Below the pieces are notes generated by a model that saw only the letters and a list, made by a program, of their open reading frames with translations, was not told the DNA's origin and searched no databases. The position numbers and the translations under genes are program-made. This document shows, piece after piece, positions 7,393 through 14,964 of a stretch of DNA of 64,000 nucleotides (positions within the stretch are counted from its first letter, which is position 1; each line of letters starts with the position of its first letter). This DNA comes from Candidatus Rubrimentiphilum sp. (GTDB lineage: Bacteria; Vulcanimicrobiota; Vulcanimicrobiia; Vulcanimicrobiales; Vulcanimicrobiaceae). The stretch is from assembly GCA_035710515.1 (NCBI GenBank), contig DASTDE010000001.1, forward strand, positions 1,159,087-1,223,086, given 5' to 3'.

Positions 7393-8893
7393 CGGCACCA
7401 TTATCTTCGTCGTGCTGGTGCTCGGCGTCGCGGTGCTGGGATTCTTGGCGGCGCGCTGGGGACGCGCCAATCTCTCGTCACTCGACGAGTGGGCGCTGGG
7501 CGGACGCCGCTTCGGTACGATTGTGTCGTGGTTCTTGCTCGGCGGCGATCTGTATACAGCCTACACGTTTATCGCTGTCCCGGCACTCGCGTTTGGCGCA
7601 GGCGCGCTCGCATTCTTCGCTGTGCCGTACACGACAATTGCCTATCCGCTCGCATTTTTGATCATGGCGCGCTTTTGGACGATCGCAAAGCGGCGCGGCT
7701 ACGTTACGACCGCAGACTTCGTGCACGACCGTTTCGGTAGCCGTCCGTTGGAACTAGCAGTCGCGGTAACCGGCGTGCTGGCGACCATGCCATACATCGC
7801 GCTGCAGCTGATCGGCGTGCAAGTAATTCTCGAACGTTCCGGTATTGCGCCAACCCACGGCTCGGCCGTGCTGATGCTCGTCATTGCGTTCGTGCTGCTC
7901 GCCGCCTATACGTTTACCAGCGGCCTGCGCGCGCCGGCGATGATCGCCTTTGTCAAAGACACACTGATTTATCTAACGGTCATTGTCGCCATCATCGTAA
8001 TTCCTCGAAGCCTGGGCGGCTGGGGCCATGTCTTCGCGTTGGCGCAAGCCGCGCTCGCCGCCAATCCCAAACCCGGCTCGACGATCCTTTCGCCAAATCT
8101 GTACTTCGCGTACTCATCGCTGGCGCTAGGATCGGCGCTGGCGCTCTTCATCTATCCGCATTCAATCACCAGCGTGCTCAGCGCGCGCAGCGCAAACGTC
8201 ATCCGGCGCAACTGCGCGCTGCTGCCGCTCTACAGCATACTTCTTACGCTGATTGCGCTGCTCGGCTACTGCGCGCTGGCAGCGCAGATCCGCCTGACCA
8301 ATGCAAATTTTGCCATCCCGGACTTGTTCGCGCGCTTCTTCCCGAATTGGTTCGCCGGCGTCGCCTTTGCGGCGATTGTCATCGGTGCCCTGGTGCCCGC
8401 GGCGATTATGGCGATCGGCGCCGCGAATCTTTTCGCGAGCAACATCCTGCAGACGTTCCAAACGCGCCAGACGCGGCCGCCAATCGAAACTAATATCGCA
8501 CGCATCCTTGCGCTGTTCGTGCTGGCCGGCGGCTTGGCGATCGCGCTGTTAATCAAGCCGCTCAATGCGATCGAATTCCAACTGTTGGGCGGAGCTTGGA
8601 TCGTGCAGATCTTTCCCGCGGTTATCCTAGCGCTCTACACGCGCTGGTTCCACCGGAACGCATTGCTGGTCGGCTGGGCTGTCGGGCTGGCGGCGGCGGC
8701 GTGGATGGCCTATGCTACAGGCTTCGCGACCACAATCTTCCCGCTGCACATCGGCACGTTCACGCTGCCGGGATACATCGCGTTTTATGCGCTACTGCTG
8801 AACCTTGCAGTTACGGCCGCGTTTACCGCGCTCTTCAATGCGCTCAAGACCGATCGCGGAGCCGATTTGACGACCGCGGCCGATTACGCTTAG
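7385..8893 (+). CDS. Sodium:solute symporter (SSS family)
   Basis: A 502-residue polytopic protein with about 13 helices. SSS hallmarks visible: an early DEWALGGRRFGTIVSWFLLG (substrate and Na+ site region), KRRGYVTTADFVHDRFGSRP, ALQLIGVQVILE, and the FxYPHSITSVLSARSANVIRRN segment. It should couple import of an organic solute to Na+ entry across the inner membrane. The closest architecture is the pantothenate/monocarboxylate-type branch that is paired with DUF3311 proteins, but the substrate is unknown. The start overlaps the DUF3311 gene by 8 nt, implying coupled translation. It ends 4 nt inside the convergent lipoprotein gene. Confidence 0.9.
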   Translation: MTSGTIIFVVLVLGVAVLGFLAARWGRANLSSLDEWALGGRRFGTIVSWFLLGGDLYTAYTFIAVPALAFGAGALAFFAVPYTTIAYPLAFLIMARFWTIAKRRGYVTTADFVHDRFGSRPLELAVAVTGVLATMPYIALQLIGVQVILERSGIAPTHGSAVLMLVIAFVLLAAYTFTSGLRAPAMIAFVKDTLIYLTVIVAIIVIPRSLGGWGHVFALAQAALAANPKPGSTILSPNLYFAYSSLALGSALALFIYPHSITSVLSARSANVIRRNCALLPLYSILLTLIALLGYCALAAQIRLTNANFAIPDLFARFFPNWFAGVAFAAIVIGALVPAAIMAIGAANLFASNILQTFQTRQTRPPIETNIARILALFVLAGGLAIALLIKPLNAIEFQLLGGAWIVQIFPAVILALYTRWFHRNALLVGWAVGLAAAAWMAYATGFATTIFPLHIGTFTLPGYIAFYALLLNLAVTAAFTALFNALKTDRGADLTTAADYA

Positions 8894-9312
8894 CGAAAGA
8901 TCAGCTGCACCGTACGAGTGTCGGTGCTGTCATTTGCGGTGCGCGCGACGATAGATGCTTCAAAACCGCGGCGGTAGATCGATGGAATGGCCAGAACGTG
9001 CGTACGAAAAGCGAACTGACCGTACGACGAACGATGCAGGATGAACGAAAACGACGGCGAGCGCATCTCGACGACCGCGACGTTCGTTGTAGTCGCGACC
9101 TTGCCGGACCACCAGCTATCCGGATGAATAACGTCAGAAGAAATTTCCGCGGCCAGGATGCGCGGCGGATCGTTCGGCGCTGCGACTGCGGCCTGCGGCC
9201 ATGGGGTCACGGCGCCAATCACAACGCCTTGCGACGAGCCGTTTTCCTGCGCCGGCTCGCACGCCGCCAAGAGCGCGCAGAGCGGCACAATAGTTAAAGC
9301 AAAAGCACGCAT
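8890..9312 (-). CDS. Putative lipoprotein
   Basis: Starts MRAFALTIVPLCALLAACEP, with lipobox LAAC at residues 16-19, then about 120 residues of mostly beta-type sequence containing PDSWWSGKV and a C-terminal FEASIVARTAND strand. It looks like a single small immunoglobulin-like or beta-sandwich domain, but no family is recognised. The upstream in-frame extension is highly basic and was excluded. It is divergent from the membrane protein at 9357, 44 bp away. Confidence 0.65.
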   Translation of the reverse strand: MRAFALTIVPLCALLAACEPAQENGSSQGVVIGAVTPWPQAAVAAPNDPPRILAAEISSDVIHPDSWWSGKVATTTNVAVVEMRSPSFSFILHRSSYGQFAFRTHVLAIPSIYRRGFEASIVARTANDSTDTRTVQLIFR

Positions 9313-9356
9313 CGAGCTGCGCAGGTTCGAACCGCGGCGATGAGAACCCTGGACTC

Positions 9357-10379
9357 TTGAGACGGTTCGACTGGGCGATGGCGATCGCCGGATTCTGGAG
9401 CGTCGCGGGGCTTTATGTCGACGCCGGCTGGCACATACGCCACGACGTCGATACATTCTTTACGTGGGCGCACGCGCTGCTGTATTCAGGGCTGCTGCTG
9501 CTGCTTGGTCTGCTGGCTACGAAATATTTTATCGCGCGTCGCGCCGGCGACCGCGATTTTCGATCGGCCTTCGGCCCGGCGTACGCGTGGTCTGCGATTG
9601 GTGCCATCGTGTTTCTGCTGGGCGGTATCGCCGACATGATCAACCATCTGTTTTTTGGCTTCGAAGCCGGCTTTAACGCGCTGCTAAGCCCGACGCACCA
9701 GATCATCGGAGCGGGCGTGTTGTTGATTATCTCCGGTCCGATTCGCTCGGCGGCTGCGCGGCCGGTGCGGCCCCAATCGCTGGTGACGCAGGTTCCGTTG
9801 ATTATCTCCGCAGCCGCCGTCCTCGAATTAATGCACTGGGGAACGCAGGTTTTCTTCCGGTTCGATGCGGCCCGTGCGCTGGGCGTCACCGTTCCGCACG
9901 AGCTGGGCGAAAACACCTTCACGCTCATGACGCTCCACTTCTATCAGCAAGGCGGGTCGCTGATTGCCGTCATCTTACAGAGCCTACTGATGATGGGCAC
10001 CGCGTTCTATCTCGTACGTACCTTCGCGCTGCGCCCTGGCGCGCTGACTACGCTTTTTGTGCTGGGCAACGGATTGATCGCCATTACGCACTCCCTTTCG
10101 TGGGTTGATGCAGCCTCCGCACTCTTTGCCAGCGTCGCGGCAGGCGCGGCGGGCGATGCGTTTTTGATGGGAGCGCCTCTTACGGCATCGCGCGTTCGGT
10201 TTCGCGCATTCGCATTTGCGGTGCCGGCCGTTTACACGGCGGCCGCGCTGCTCTTTACGATCGTTCTTATGGGCGGCACGTGGTGGGATCCGATTTTTGC
10301 GACGGGCGCGGTTTTTTACTCCGGACTGTTTTCGGTGCTCTTGAGTTTTGTCGCCACGGCGTCACCGCCGAGTGGATAA
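9357..10379 (+). CDS. Polytopic multi-histidine membrane protein, paralog of 1967-3811
   Basis: A 340-residue protein with about ten helices and no soluble domain. It aligns throughout with the membrane parts of the 614-residue protein at 1967-3811: RFDWAMA / AFDWIMA, FFTWAHALLY / FFTPWHAILY, D93-x3-H97 / D108-x3-H112, NALLSPTH / NALISPSH, SGPIRSAAAR / AGPLRSIAAR, and FAFAVPAV / LGFAVPAV near the end. The point where the propeller is inserted corresponds to about residues 168-190 here. Shared acidic and histidine residues on helices suggest a metal, heme or proton site. The start is TTG at 9357, supported by conservation of FDW; ATG at 9378 would lose it. It overlaps the downstream glycosyltransferase gene. 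Confidence 0.8.
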   Translation: MRRFDWAMAIAGFWSVAGLYVDAGWHIRHDVDTFFTWAHALLYSGLLLLLGLLATKYFIARRAGDRDFRSAFGPAYAWSAIGAIVFLLGGIADMINHLFFGFEAGFNALLSPTHQIIGAGVLLIISGPIRSAAARPVRPQSLVTQVPLIISAAAVLELMHWGTQVFFRFDAARALGVTVPHELGENTFTLMTLHFYQQGGSLIAVILQSLLMMGTAFYLVRTFALRPGALTTLFVLGNGLIAITHSLSWVDAASALFASVAAGAAGDAFLMGAPLTASRVRFRAFAFAVPAVYTAAALLFTIVLMGGTWWDPIFATGAVFYSGLFSVLLSFVATASPPSG

Positions 10380-11856
10380 GCGCTTCGCAACGACTCTGGG
10401 CGCGCTGACCGCGCTCGCGCACGTCGCGGTTTCGTGGCGCTACGGCTACTATCGCGACGAACTGTACTTTATCGCCGCAGCCAAACGGCTGGCATGGGGC
10501 TATGTTGACATGCCGCCGCTGACCGCGTTTGTCTCGTGGCTGGCGGCGCCTGCACACTACAACCTGGTCGCGCTTCGCCTCACCGTTGCGATCGCCGCGG
10601 GGCTCACGGTCTATCTGGCGTGCGCGATTGCTGCGGAACTTGGCGGAGGCGCCCTCGCGCAACGGCTCTCGGGGTTTACCGTCGCGCTGACGCCCGCCTA
10701 TTTATTTCTCGGCAGTACGCTGACAACAACGTCCTACGAGCCGCTGACGTGGGCGCTGACGATCTACGGAACAATTCGGCTCGTTTGCTCGCGCGATTCG
10801 CGGTGGTGGACTGTGATCGCTGCGGCGGTTACGTTCGGTTTGTACGGGAAATACTCGATGCTGTTGCTCGTGGCTGCCTTGCTCTTCGGGCTACTGCTTA
10901 CGCCCGAGCGCGCGATTCTTCGAACGCGCGGTCTTGCGTTTGCGGCGCTCGCCGTCACCGTTCTTCTTCTGCCGAACATCGTGTGGCAGGCCGTGCACGG
11001 ATGGCCGATGCTTGAGGTCTTGCGCGGCGACGTCCTAGGCCGACATGCATTCAACTCGGGCCTGCAGTTCGAGTTTCGCGCACCGCTTGTGAATGCCGGC
11101 GCGTTTCTCGTCGAACAGGTGCTCTTCACCAACCCATTCGCGGCTCCAGTATGGATCTTAGGGGTTATTGCCTTGTTGCGCAGCCGCGAATTCCGAAGCA
11201 TGCGATTAATCGGCATCGCCTTTGTTGCGATGCTCATCGCCGCCGCGCTGCTCAATGCGAAGGGCTATTACATCGCGGGAATCTACACGCCGTTGATCTG
11301 CGCGGGATGGGTCGCGCTCGAACGCGTCTGGGCCGCGCGGCCGGCGTGGCGGTCAGCGGCCGCTGCGTTGGTAGTCGCATCCGGCGTAGCCCTCGCGCCC
11401 TTTACGTTTCCAATCCTACCGCCGGTCGGATTAATCGCTTACCAGCCGCTTTTCGCGGACGAATTCGGGTGGGACGGCTTAACCCAGCACGTCGCGGAGA
11501 TTTATCTGCAGCTTCCCACGGCTCAGCGGGAACGCACGGCGATTTTCTCCGACACGTACGCGGGCGCCGCAGCGATGGAGTTTTACGGACCGCAATACGG
11601 ATTACCGCAGCCGATCAGCGCGCAAAACAGCTATTATCTGTGGGGGACGGGCGGTTACGACGGAAGTTCGATGCTGGCGATCGGCGCGTCACAAGCCGAT
11701 CTCCTCCGCGCGAATTTTCGCCACGTCGTCTTGCTCACGACGTTTCAGGATCCGCACCGCTGGGCAATCGAAGGGCCGACGCCGATCTTCCTCTGCACGG
11801 ATCCCATCGCGCCGCTATCGCGCTTATGGCCGCGGTTTAAATGGTATGGGGCTTAG
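10372..11856 (+). CDS. Glycosyltransferase family 39-type membrane protein (ArnT/PMT fold)
   Basis: About 494 residues with some 11 helices. The first periplasmic loop carries YGYYRDELYFIAAAKRLAWG, the acidic Asp-Glu motif of the GT-C fold (PMT/ArnT, Pfam PMT_2 type), followed by DMPPLT. Such enzymes transfer a sugar from a polyprenyl-phosphate donor to protein or lipid on the outer face of the inner membrane; the acceptor cannot be inferred. The GTG at 10372 overlaps the upstream stop by 8 nt; TTG at 10348 is an alternative. The 3' end overlaps the convergent TMEM175-type gene by 20 nt. Confidence 0.8.
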   Translation: MDKRFATTLGALTALAHVAVSWRYGYYRDELYFIAAAKRLAWGYVDMPPLTAFVSWLAAPAHYNLVALRLTVAIAAGLTVYLACAIAAELGGGALAQRLSGFTVALTPAYLFLGSTLTTTSYEPLTWALTIYGTIRLVCSRDSRWWTVIAAAVTFGLYGKYSMLLLVAALLFGLLLTPERAILRTRGLAFAALAVTVLLLPNIVWQAVHGWPMLEVLRGDVLGRHAFNSGLQFEFRAPLVNAGAFLVEQVLFTNPFAAPVWILGVIALLRSREFRSMRLIGIAFVAMLIAAALLNAKGYYIAGIYTPLICAGWVALERVWAARPAWRSAAAALVVASGVALAPFTFPILPPVGLIAYQPLFADEFGWDGLTQHVAEIYLQLPTAQRERTAIFSDTYAGAAAMEFYGPQYGLPQPISAQNSYYLWGTGGYDGSSMLAIGASQADLLRANFRHVVLLTTFQDPHRWAIEGPTPIFLCTDPIAPLSRLWPRFKWYGA

Positions 11857-12487
11857 ACTCGCTGACCGCAATCATAATGCGCTTCTCCAACTGCGCAATC
11901 GCCACAAACCCGGCAATCACCAGCAGCGTCGCCACCGCGATCCCCAGGAGCGGAATCACAAACGCGAGCGCCGTTGCCACTAACTCCCCTACCAGCGAGA
12001 GCCATGCGTTCAGCGACAGCGTATCCAGCAGCTTCTTATCCACGTCGGCGGGCACGAGCTTCCGCCGGACGTGCGCCCAATTGAGGACGTAGAGGAAACA
12101 GATCACCGCCGCGTTGAGCGTGAAGATCGCGACGGCCCATGCCGAGTACGGGTAGTTCCCCATTGCCGAAGCCGTAAACGGCACCAACGAGACCAGCAAC
12201 AGCGGCGCGAGATTGAGCATCACGTGCGTAAAGTCGGTTCCGGTGACGAGCGTCGAGTAATAATGGTGGCACACCCAGAGCAGTGCCACGGTTGAGAAGG
12301 CAATCACGTAGACGCCGATCTTGGGCATCATGTGTTCGAGGTGTTTTTCGACATCGCCATTGGTCTTCAGGGTGTCCGGGATTTTGAGATCCAGCACGAG
12401 CAGCGTCAACGCAATTGCATACACCGCGTCAATTAACGTATCGAGGCGGCCTTTATCCAGACTGCCGCGAGTGAATCTCGAACTCAT
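11837..12487 (-). CDS. TMEM175-family potassium channel-like protein (DUF1211)
   Basis: A 216-residue protein with six helices. The first helix carries RLDTLIDAVYAIALTLLVL, matching the RxxxFxDAVxAIAxTLL signature of TMEM175/DUF1211 proteins, in which the hydrophobic Ile/Leu residues gate a K+-permeable pore. Here the FSD segment is LID, a mild deviation. The family forms tetramers in bacteria. It lies 10 nt downstream of the O-methyltransferase gene, same strand. Confidence 0.82.
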   Translation of the reverse strand: MSSRFTRGSLDKGRLDTLIDAVYAIALTLLVLDLKIPDTLKTNGDVEKHLEHMMPKIGVYVIAFSTVALLWVCHHYYSTLVTGTDFTHVMLNLAPLLLVSLVPFTASAMGNYPYSAWAVAIFTLNAAVICFLYVLNWAHVRRKLVPADVDKKLLDTLSLNAWLSLVGELVATALAFVIPLLGIAVATLLVIAGFVAIAQLEKRIMIAVSESKPHTI

Positions 12488-12497
12488 AACGTCACCT

Positions 12498-13157
12498 TCA
12501 TCTCTTGCGGGCGACGGTCAGCCCGTCGCCGATGGTCAACAAACTTGCGTCAACGCGTTCGTCGCGCCCGATCTTTGCGTTGAGATTGCGCAGCGCTACC
12601 GTGTCGGCATCGTTCTCCTTCGGGTCCGCCACATCTCCACCCCACAGCACGTTATCAATGCAAATCAGGCCGCCGGTTCGCAGCAGTCGCAAGATGCGCT
12701 CGTAATACGCCTCGTAGTTCGCTTTATCGGCGTCGATATACGCGAAGTCGTACTCGCCGTCACCGGCGGCAATCAGCTTATCCAGCGTTTCGGTCGCGGG
12801 CGCTAGGCGCAAGTCGATTTTCTGTGCGACGCCCGCGCGTTCCCAAAACGATCTGCCGATTGCCGTATATTCGTCATTCACGTCGCAGGCGATTATTTTT
12901 CCGTCGGCCGGCAGCACCAATGCGACGGCTAGTGCACTGGCGCCCGTGAAGACGCCCACCTCGATGCAGCGCCGCGCGCCAATCGTCTTGGCCAACAGTT
13001 GCAGGAACTGCAGTTGATCGGCTCCGGTCCGCATGCGCGCCATTTCCATTTTGGAAGTGACGTCGCGCAGCTCGCGCTGGATCGGCGTCTCCCGCAGCGA
13101 CGTCTTTAGAATGTAGTCATAGACATTCTCCGGGACCATAAACGAGCGCGTGCTCAC
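12498..13157 (-). CDS. SAM-dependent O-methyltransferase (caffeoyl-CoA type)
   Basis: A 219-residue protein close to the usual length of this family. Motifs in order: EVGVFTGASALAVAL (SAM-binding motif I), ACDVNDEY (acidic loop holding the ribose), YDFAYIDADKANYEAYYE (metal-binding Asp and helix) and GGLICIDNVLWGGDV. These match class I, divalent-cation-dependent O-methyltransferases acting on catechol-like hydroxyls. The ATG overlaps the stop of the upstream FAD oxidoreductase by 4 nt, so the two may act on one small-molecule substrate. The natural substrate is unknown. Confidence 0.9.
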   Translation of the reverse strand: MSTRSFMVPENVYDYILKTSLRETPIQRELRDVTSKMEMARMRTGADQLQFLQLLAKTIGARRCIEVGVFTGASALAVALVLPADGKIIACDVNDEYTAIGRSFWERAGVAQKIDLRLAPATETLDKLIAAGDGEYDFAYIDADKANYEAYYERILRLLRTGGLICIDNVLWGGDVADPKENDADTVALRNLNAKIGRDERVDASLLTIGDGLTVARKR

Positions 13158-14737
13158 GATCGCAACATCTCCTTCGCCGCGTTCAGGCCGGCGGCGCCCA
13201 TCACGCCTCCGCCCGGATGCGCGGCCGAACCGCAGAGGTACAAACCCTTGACCGGCATGCTGTATCCCGCGTATCCCGGCGCCGGCCGGAACATGAACAG
13301 GTTATCCAACGACATGGCGCCTTGGAAAATGTTTCCGCCGGTCAATGCGAAGGTCTCCTCCAAGTCCGGCGGCGTCAAGACCTGCCGGTCGATCACGCTG
13401 TTCTTGAAACCGGGCGCGTAACGCTCTACCACTTCGAAACAACTGTCGGCAAAGGCGTTTCTTGCGTTGGCGTCCCACGGAGCGTCCTTACGTGTGTACG
13501 GCGCGTATTGCACGAACATCGACATCAAGTGCTTGCCGGGCGGCGCCACGGTGTCGTCTACCGACGATGGAATCGTACACTCCACCACCGGCTCACGCGA
13601 CGGCACGCCGTACTTCGCCTCATCGTAGGCACGTTCGATGAAATCCTGGTCCGGGCACAGATGCACCGTGCCGCGATGCTGCGGGCCCGCTTGCGTACCG
13701 GGCAGCGCGGTGAAGTTCGGCAGCGATTCGAGCGCGACGTTGATCTTCGCCGACGCACTGTCATAACTTATGCGATCGATGGCCGCGGCGAACTCTTCCG
13801 GCAAGAGGTTCCGGCCAAGCAATTTGTTGAAGGTCACGTTGCAATCGGCGTTGCTGGCAACGGCGCGCGCGTTGTATTCGTCGCCGTTCGTGAGCGCGAC
13901 GCCGCTCACCGCGCCGTCCTTTACGATGATTTTCGCAACCTCGGCTTCCGTGAGAATGTCCACGCCGAGGTCGCCGGCAGCCTTTGCGAGCGCCTGCGTG
14001 AGCCCGCCCATTCCGCCGCGCACGTATGCCCACACGCCACGCTTGCCGTTGGTCTCGCCCATCACGTGATGAAACAGAACGTATGCTGTTCCCGGCATGG
14101 ACGGCGGCGCAAACGCGCCGATGATTGCGTCCGTCGCCAGCGTCGCCTTCAATTCTTCGGATTCAAACCAGCGATCCAAAATCGGTCGCGCCGCACCGGT
14201 CAGCACCTCAATGGCTTCGCCCATCTCCGTGCCGAGCTTCTGCATACCGCGACCGAGCTTCGCCATGCCCAGCAGATCGAACACCGTCGGGCGCGCGACA
14301 TTCGGCGGCTTTTGCATCAATGTCGGTTCAATAACCGCGGCAACGCGCGCGAGCATGCTCTCGTAGAGCGGATACCGCTCGGCGTCGCGGCGGCTGAACT
14401 TTGCGATCTCGTTCAGTTCGCTCGTCTTGTCGGAGCCCAACATAAGGTAACGGCCGTCCAAGAATGGCGAGAACGACGCCGGGTTGCGTTCCAAGAGTTC
14501 GAATCCGTAGTCGCGCAGACGCAGATCGCGGATGATCTCCGGGCGAAAGAGGCTATTCACGTACGCCGCCGTGGAGACTTTGAATCCGGGAAACGTGCGC
14601 TCTTCAGTGACGCACGCGCCGCCCACGATGTAGCGGCGCTCGAGCACCAGCACCTTACGCTTCGCCCCCGCCAAGTAGCACGCGGTGACTAGGCCATTAT
14701 GCCCGGCGCCGATAACGATCGCGTCGTAGGTTTTCAT
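13154..14737 (-). CDS. FAD-dependent oxidoreductase (phytoene desaturase/PYROXD2-like)
   Basis: A 527-residue protein. It opens with the dinucleotide-binding fold YDAIVIGAGHNGLVTACYLA, then LVLERRYIVGGAC, and closes with the FAD-contacting GLYLCGSAAHPGGGVMGAAG. The overall plan (NAD(P)-binding Rossmann N-terminus, amine-oxidase-like middle, GG-rich end) fits the CrtI-related group that includes PYROXD2. True phytoene desaturases usually sit beside crtB, which is absent here, so carotenoid synthesis is not supported. Overlap with the O-methyltransferase gene suggests a two-step modification. Confidence 0.87.
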   Translation of the reverse strand: MKTYDAIVIGAGHNGLVTACYLAGAKRKVLVLERRYIVGGACVTEERTFPGFKVSTAAYVNSLFRPEIIRDLRLRDYGFELLERNPASFSPFLDGRYLMLGSDKTSELNEIAKFSRRDAERYPLYESMLARVAAVIEPTLMQKPPNVARPTVFDLLGMAKLGRGMQKLGTEMGEAIEVLTGAARPILDRWFESEELKATLATDAIIGAFAPPSMPGTAYVLFHHVMGETNGKRGVWAYVRGGMGGLTQALAKAAGDLGVDILTEAEVAKIIVKDGAVSGVALTNGDEYNARAVASNADCNVTFNKLLGRNLLPEEFAAAIDRISYDSASAKINVALESLPNFTALPGTQAGPQHRGTVHLCPDQDFIERAYDEAKYGVPSREPVVECTIPSSVDDTVAPPGKHLMSMFVQYAPYTRKDAPWDANARNAFADSCFEVVERYAPGFKNSVIDRQVLTPPDLEETFALTGGNIFQGAMSLDNLFMFRPAPGYAGYSMPVKGLYLCGSAAHPGGGVMGAAGLNAAKEMLRS

Positions 14738-14742
14738 GAGCC

Positions 14743-14761
14743 GCCTATACTACTAGTAGGC
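14743..14761. promoter_or_regulatory. Palindrome between divergent genes
   Basis: The 29-bp gap between the oxidoreductase gene (start 14737) and the DUF3311 gene (start 14767) contains the perfect 10-bp palindrome CTACTAGTAG (14750-14759), inside outer arms GCCTA/TAGGC (14743-14747 and 14757-14761). It could be an operator serving both directions; no regulator is adjacent. Confidence 0.3.
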
Positions 14762-14766
14762 GCAAG

Positions 14767-14964
14767 ATGACACCCGCTATACGCTGGGGCCAAGTCCTAC
14801 TGGCGGCAATTCCGCCGGTCATGCTGACGCTGGCGATTCCGTTCGTGAATCGCGACGAACCGCGTTTTCTCGGCTTTCCGTTCTTGCTCGCGTGGATGGT
14901 AATCTGGGTCGCTGTTACGCCGCTCTTCCTCTTCGCGGCCGATCGCCTGGGACGCAAACCGTGA
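14767..14964 (+). CDS. DUF3311 small two-helix membrane protein (second copy)
   Basis: A 65-residue protein of the same type as 7198-7392: a first helix with the AAIPPVMLTLAIPFVN pattern, the diagnostic FLGFPFLLAWMVIWV segment and a second helix. It overlaps the following symporter start by 4 nt (GTGA), the same arrangement as the first copy, which supports an accessory-subunit role. Start ATG at 14767. Confidence 0.85.
   Translation: MTPAIRWGQVLLAAIPPVMLTLAIPFVNRDEPRFLGFPFLLAWMVIWVAVTPLFLFAADRLGRKP

Noticed and set aside
13217-14692. 491-residue open frame on the plus strand
   Set aside because: Antisense to the FAD oxidoreductase, whose Rossmann motifs are unambiguous; composition is Arg/His-rich.
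13154-14737. Carotenoid biosynthesis role for the FAD oxidoreductase
   Set aside because: No phytoene synthase, cyclase or other crt gene is nearby; PYROXD2-like is the safer label.
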